From the NCBI GenBank assembly GCA_964491015.1, contig CAZBEY010000087.1, forward strand, positions 1 to 6,917: a stretch of DNA of 6,917 bases. Direction: 5' to 3'. Position 1 is the first letter of the stretch. The number at the start of each line of letters is the position of its first letter. Below the pieces are notes generated by a model, which was not told the origin of the DNA, made no database searches, and saw only the letters and a program-made list of their open reading frames with translations. A program made the translations under genes and the position numbers. Shown here piece after piece: positions 5,504 to 6,917 of this stretch. This stretch comes from JADFRD01 sp964491015. GTDB lineage: Bacteria; Fidelibacterota; Marinisomatia; Marinisomatales; TCS55.

Positions 5504-6917
5504 TGGTTAATTTTTTGAATATATTTTCATTTATTTTCATTTTGCTAAATATTTCCAGAATTCCCGAAATAAATCCATCCAGGGCAGACTGCAATTCTTT
5601 GACCGTGAGAGCACTTCGATAATCCAGTCCAAATTCCTTTGCAGTCATTTTTGCCGTACGATTATGCGGCGTTGTAAAAAGTTCTATGATATCTTTTTGC
5701 TTCGCCGGCCCTGGAATTATATTAAAAATGCCGCCACCGCCGTCATTTAAAACTACAATCCGTAGGTTTTTCGGAAATTCATGATTCAGCCATAGTCCGT
5801 TCCTGTCATAGAAAAACGCCAAATCACCAACAAGTAAAGTGTGGATCCGGTTCGGTTCCGCCAAGGCATGACCCACCGCAGTACTCACCGTTCCGTCAAT
5901 TCCCGATGTGCCTCGATTGGACCAGACATCAATCGTTGGATCATTCAATCCAATAAAATTGGCTATTCTAACAGGCATGCTGTTCCCCAAATGAAGAACG
6001 CTATTCTCCGGTAAATTGTCCATAACATATTTGACAGCGCTGAAATAATTAAAATCAGATTCATTTAATTTTGATTTTAACATTGATTCAACTTTAGTTT
6101 GTACTGTAGTCAGGATAGAACGATAACTGTTCTGGTTTGGAGCGGTGATTTTTCTTTTCACCCATTCTTCAAAGAAAAGAGTTGGCTCAACCTGAACTAT
6201 TTTTGTGATACTCTGAAATGGATCTCCTACCATTCCAAGGCCGATATGCCAGTGAGTGCTTGGTTTATGTTTTCTTAAATACAATTTTAAATTTTTTGAA
6301 ATCAAGGATCGTCCAAAAGTAATCAAAAAATCCGGTTTTAACCTTTCATTGTTGGTGTTAAAAACAAGATCAGCTGATTTAATAACATTATTAACGCTGT
6401 GAAGATTGCTAATCACATCCCCAACAATGGGGATATCTATTTGATTCAGGTACTCAATCAATTCTGGATTTGGTTCAGACTGCCCACCTAAAAACATCAC
6501 TTTATCAGCATTTTTTAATTCAGTCTGCAACTCCTGCCAAACAACTTCAGGTATTTTATCGTTATTAACTTTTCTCCGTATCGTCTGTGACTCTGTGGCA
6601 AGTTCTATTTCATCGGGATAAAACGGTTCCTGGACAGGGATATTCAAATGGACAGGACCATTCGACCCGGATAATGCCAATTCAAGTGCATCCTCACCCA
6701 CATGGATATTGTTCTGATCAAAGATAAAACTCCCTTTTACATGAGGTTCGTATAAATTCTTCTGGTGTATTGTTTGTCCATCCCACTGGTCAATCAGCTC
6801 CTGAGGACGGTCTGCTGTTAGGACAATTAATGGAACGTTCTGGTAAAATGCTTCTGTGACTGCCGGAGCAAAATTCTGCACGGCCGTTCCTGATGTACAA
6901 ACCAAAACGACAGGTTC
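5478..6917 (-). CDS. menD: SEPHCHC synthase, 5' end cut by the window
   Basis: The enzyme uses thiamine diphosphate to decarboxylate 2-oxoglutarate and add the resulting succinyl unit to isochorismate, the first committed step of menaquinone synthesis. The frame runs to the window edge (first codon GAA at 6917-6915) and gives 479 residues; roughly the first 80, including the catalytic Glu of the PYR domain, are missing. In visible-fragment numbering it shows VCTSGTA (6-12), TADRPQEL (34-41), GNSMPVR (311-317), NRGTSGIDG (334-342) and the cofactor-binding GDLAFFYD and LNDGGGGIF (about 364-399). TTG at 6905 is not the start, since conserved residues continue before it. Two oddities: ATESQTIRRK (107-116) is encoded by a CACAGAG-type repeat, and the last residues GTQSHRN come from copy C. 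Confidence 0.95.
   Translation of the reverse strand, partial: EPVVLVCTSGTAVQNFAPAVTEAFYQNVPLIVLTADRPQELIDQWDGQTIHQKNLYEPHVKGSFIFDQNNIHVGEDALELALSGSNGPVHLNIPVQEPFYPDEIELATESQTIRRKVNNDKIPEVVWQELQTELKNADKVMFLGGQSEPNPELIEYLNQIDIPIVGDVISNLHSVNNVIKSADLVFNTNNERLKPDFLITFGRSLISKNLKLYLRKHKPSTHWHIGLGMVGDPFQSITKIVQVEPTLFFEEWVKRKITAPNQNSYRSILTTVQTKVESMLKSKLNESDFNYFSAVKYVMDNLPENSVLHLGNSMPVRIANFIGLNDPTIDVWSNRGTSGIDGTVSTAVGHALAEPNRIHTLLVGDLAFFYDRNGLWLNHEFPKNLRIVVLNDGGGGIFNIIPGPAKQKDIIELFTTPHNRTAKMTAKEFGLDYRSALTVKELQSALDGFISGILEIFSKMKINENIFKKLTMGTQSHRN
6570..6599 (-). repeat. CACAGAG-type repeat, copy D, in frame inside menD
   Basis: On the minus strand this 30-bp stretch begins GCCACAGAGTCACAGACG and ends GGAGAAAA. 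It matches copy B at 24 of 30 positions without a gap. Its reading frame encodes ATESQTIRRK in menD, between the PYR domain (ending near PVHLNIPVQEPFYPDE) and the central domain, a linker that should tolerate extra residues. No inverted partner is obvious here. Confidence 0.62.

Noticed and set aside
3587..6599. A CRISPR array formed by the CACAGAG repeats
   Set aside because: The four copies are about 1 kb apart, vary in sequence and orientation, and have genes rather than uniform spacers between them.
6903..6905. A menD start at TTG 6905
   Set aside because: The frame continues to the window edge with family-like residues (EPVVL) before VCTSGTA, so this is an internal codon of a truncated gene.

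Overview
The window looks like chromosomal DNA from an AT-rich bacterium that makes menaquinone. The gene order menD-menB-menA-menC/E, a short MenE with an FRWLGRFDNIINSGG-type motif, and mostly weak Shine-Dalgarno sites suggest the Bacteroidota or a relative in the wider FCB group (a Marinimicrobia-like lineage is possible). That placement is from remembered family features, not a search. A run of exactly 100 N inside menE indicates a scaffolded draft assembly, perhaps from a metagenome or single cell.

Layout. On the + strand, positions 1-983 hold the end of aroA (EPSP synthase) and all of aroE (shikimate dehydrogenase), overlapping by ATGA. Positions 984-1161 hold a relic of a second menE 3' end (minus strand) and the promoter/operator of a toxin-antitoxin pair. 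Positions 1162-1684 encode a Phd/YefM-type antitoxin and a RelE/YafQ-type toxin. From 1681 to the right edge everything is on the minus strand: a menaquinone operon transcribed menD (5' end cut off by the window), menB, menA, then a menC-menE fusion. The two blocks converge, and the toxin and menE stop codons overlap.

How the genes fit together. AroE and AroA act in the shikimate pathway to chorismate. Chorismate, as isochorismate, feeds MenD, then (after MenH) MenC, MenE, MenB and MenA, giving demethylmenaquinone. The isochorismate synthase, MenH, the DHNA-CoA thioesterase and the final methyltransferase are not in the window.

The unusual parts are small-scale. First, the toxin-antitoxin cassette lies between two direct copies of the menE 3' end, 720 bp apart. 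Second, a CACAGAG-type repeat sits at all three gene junctions of the men operon, close upstream of the next start codon. A fourth copy is read in frame inside menD, and the junction copy after menD supplies its last codons. Third, MenC and MenE are one polypeptide. No wholly new multi-gene system is evident.
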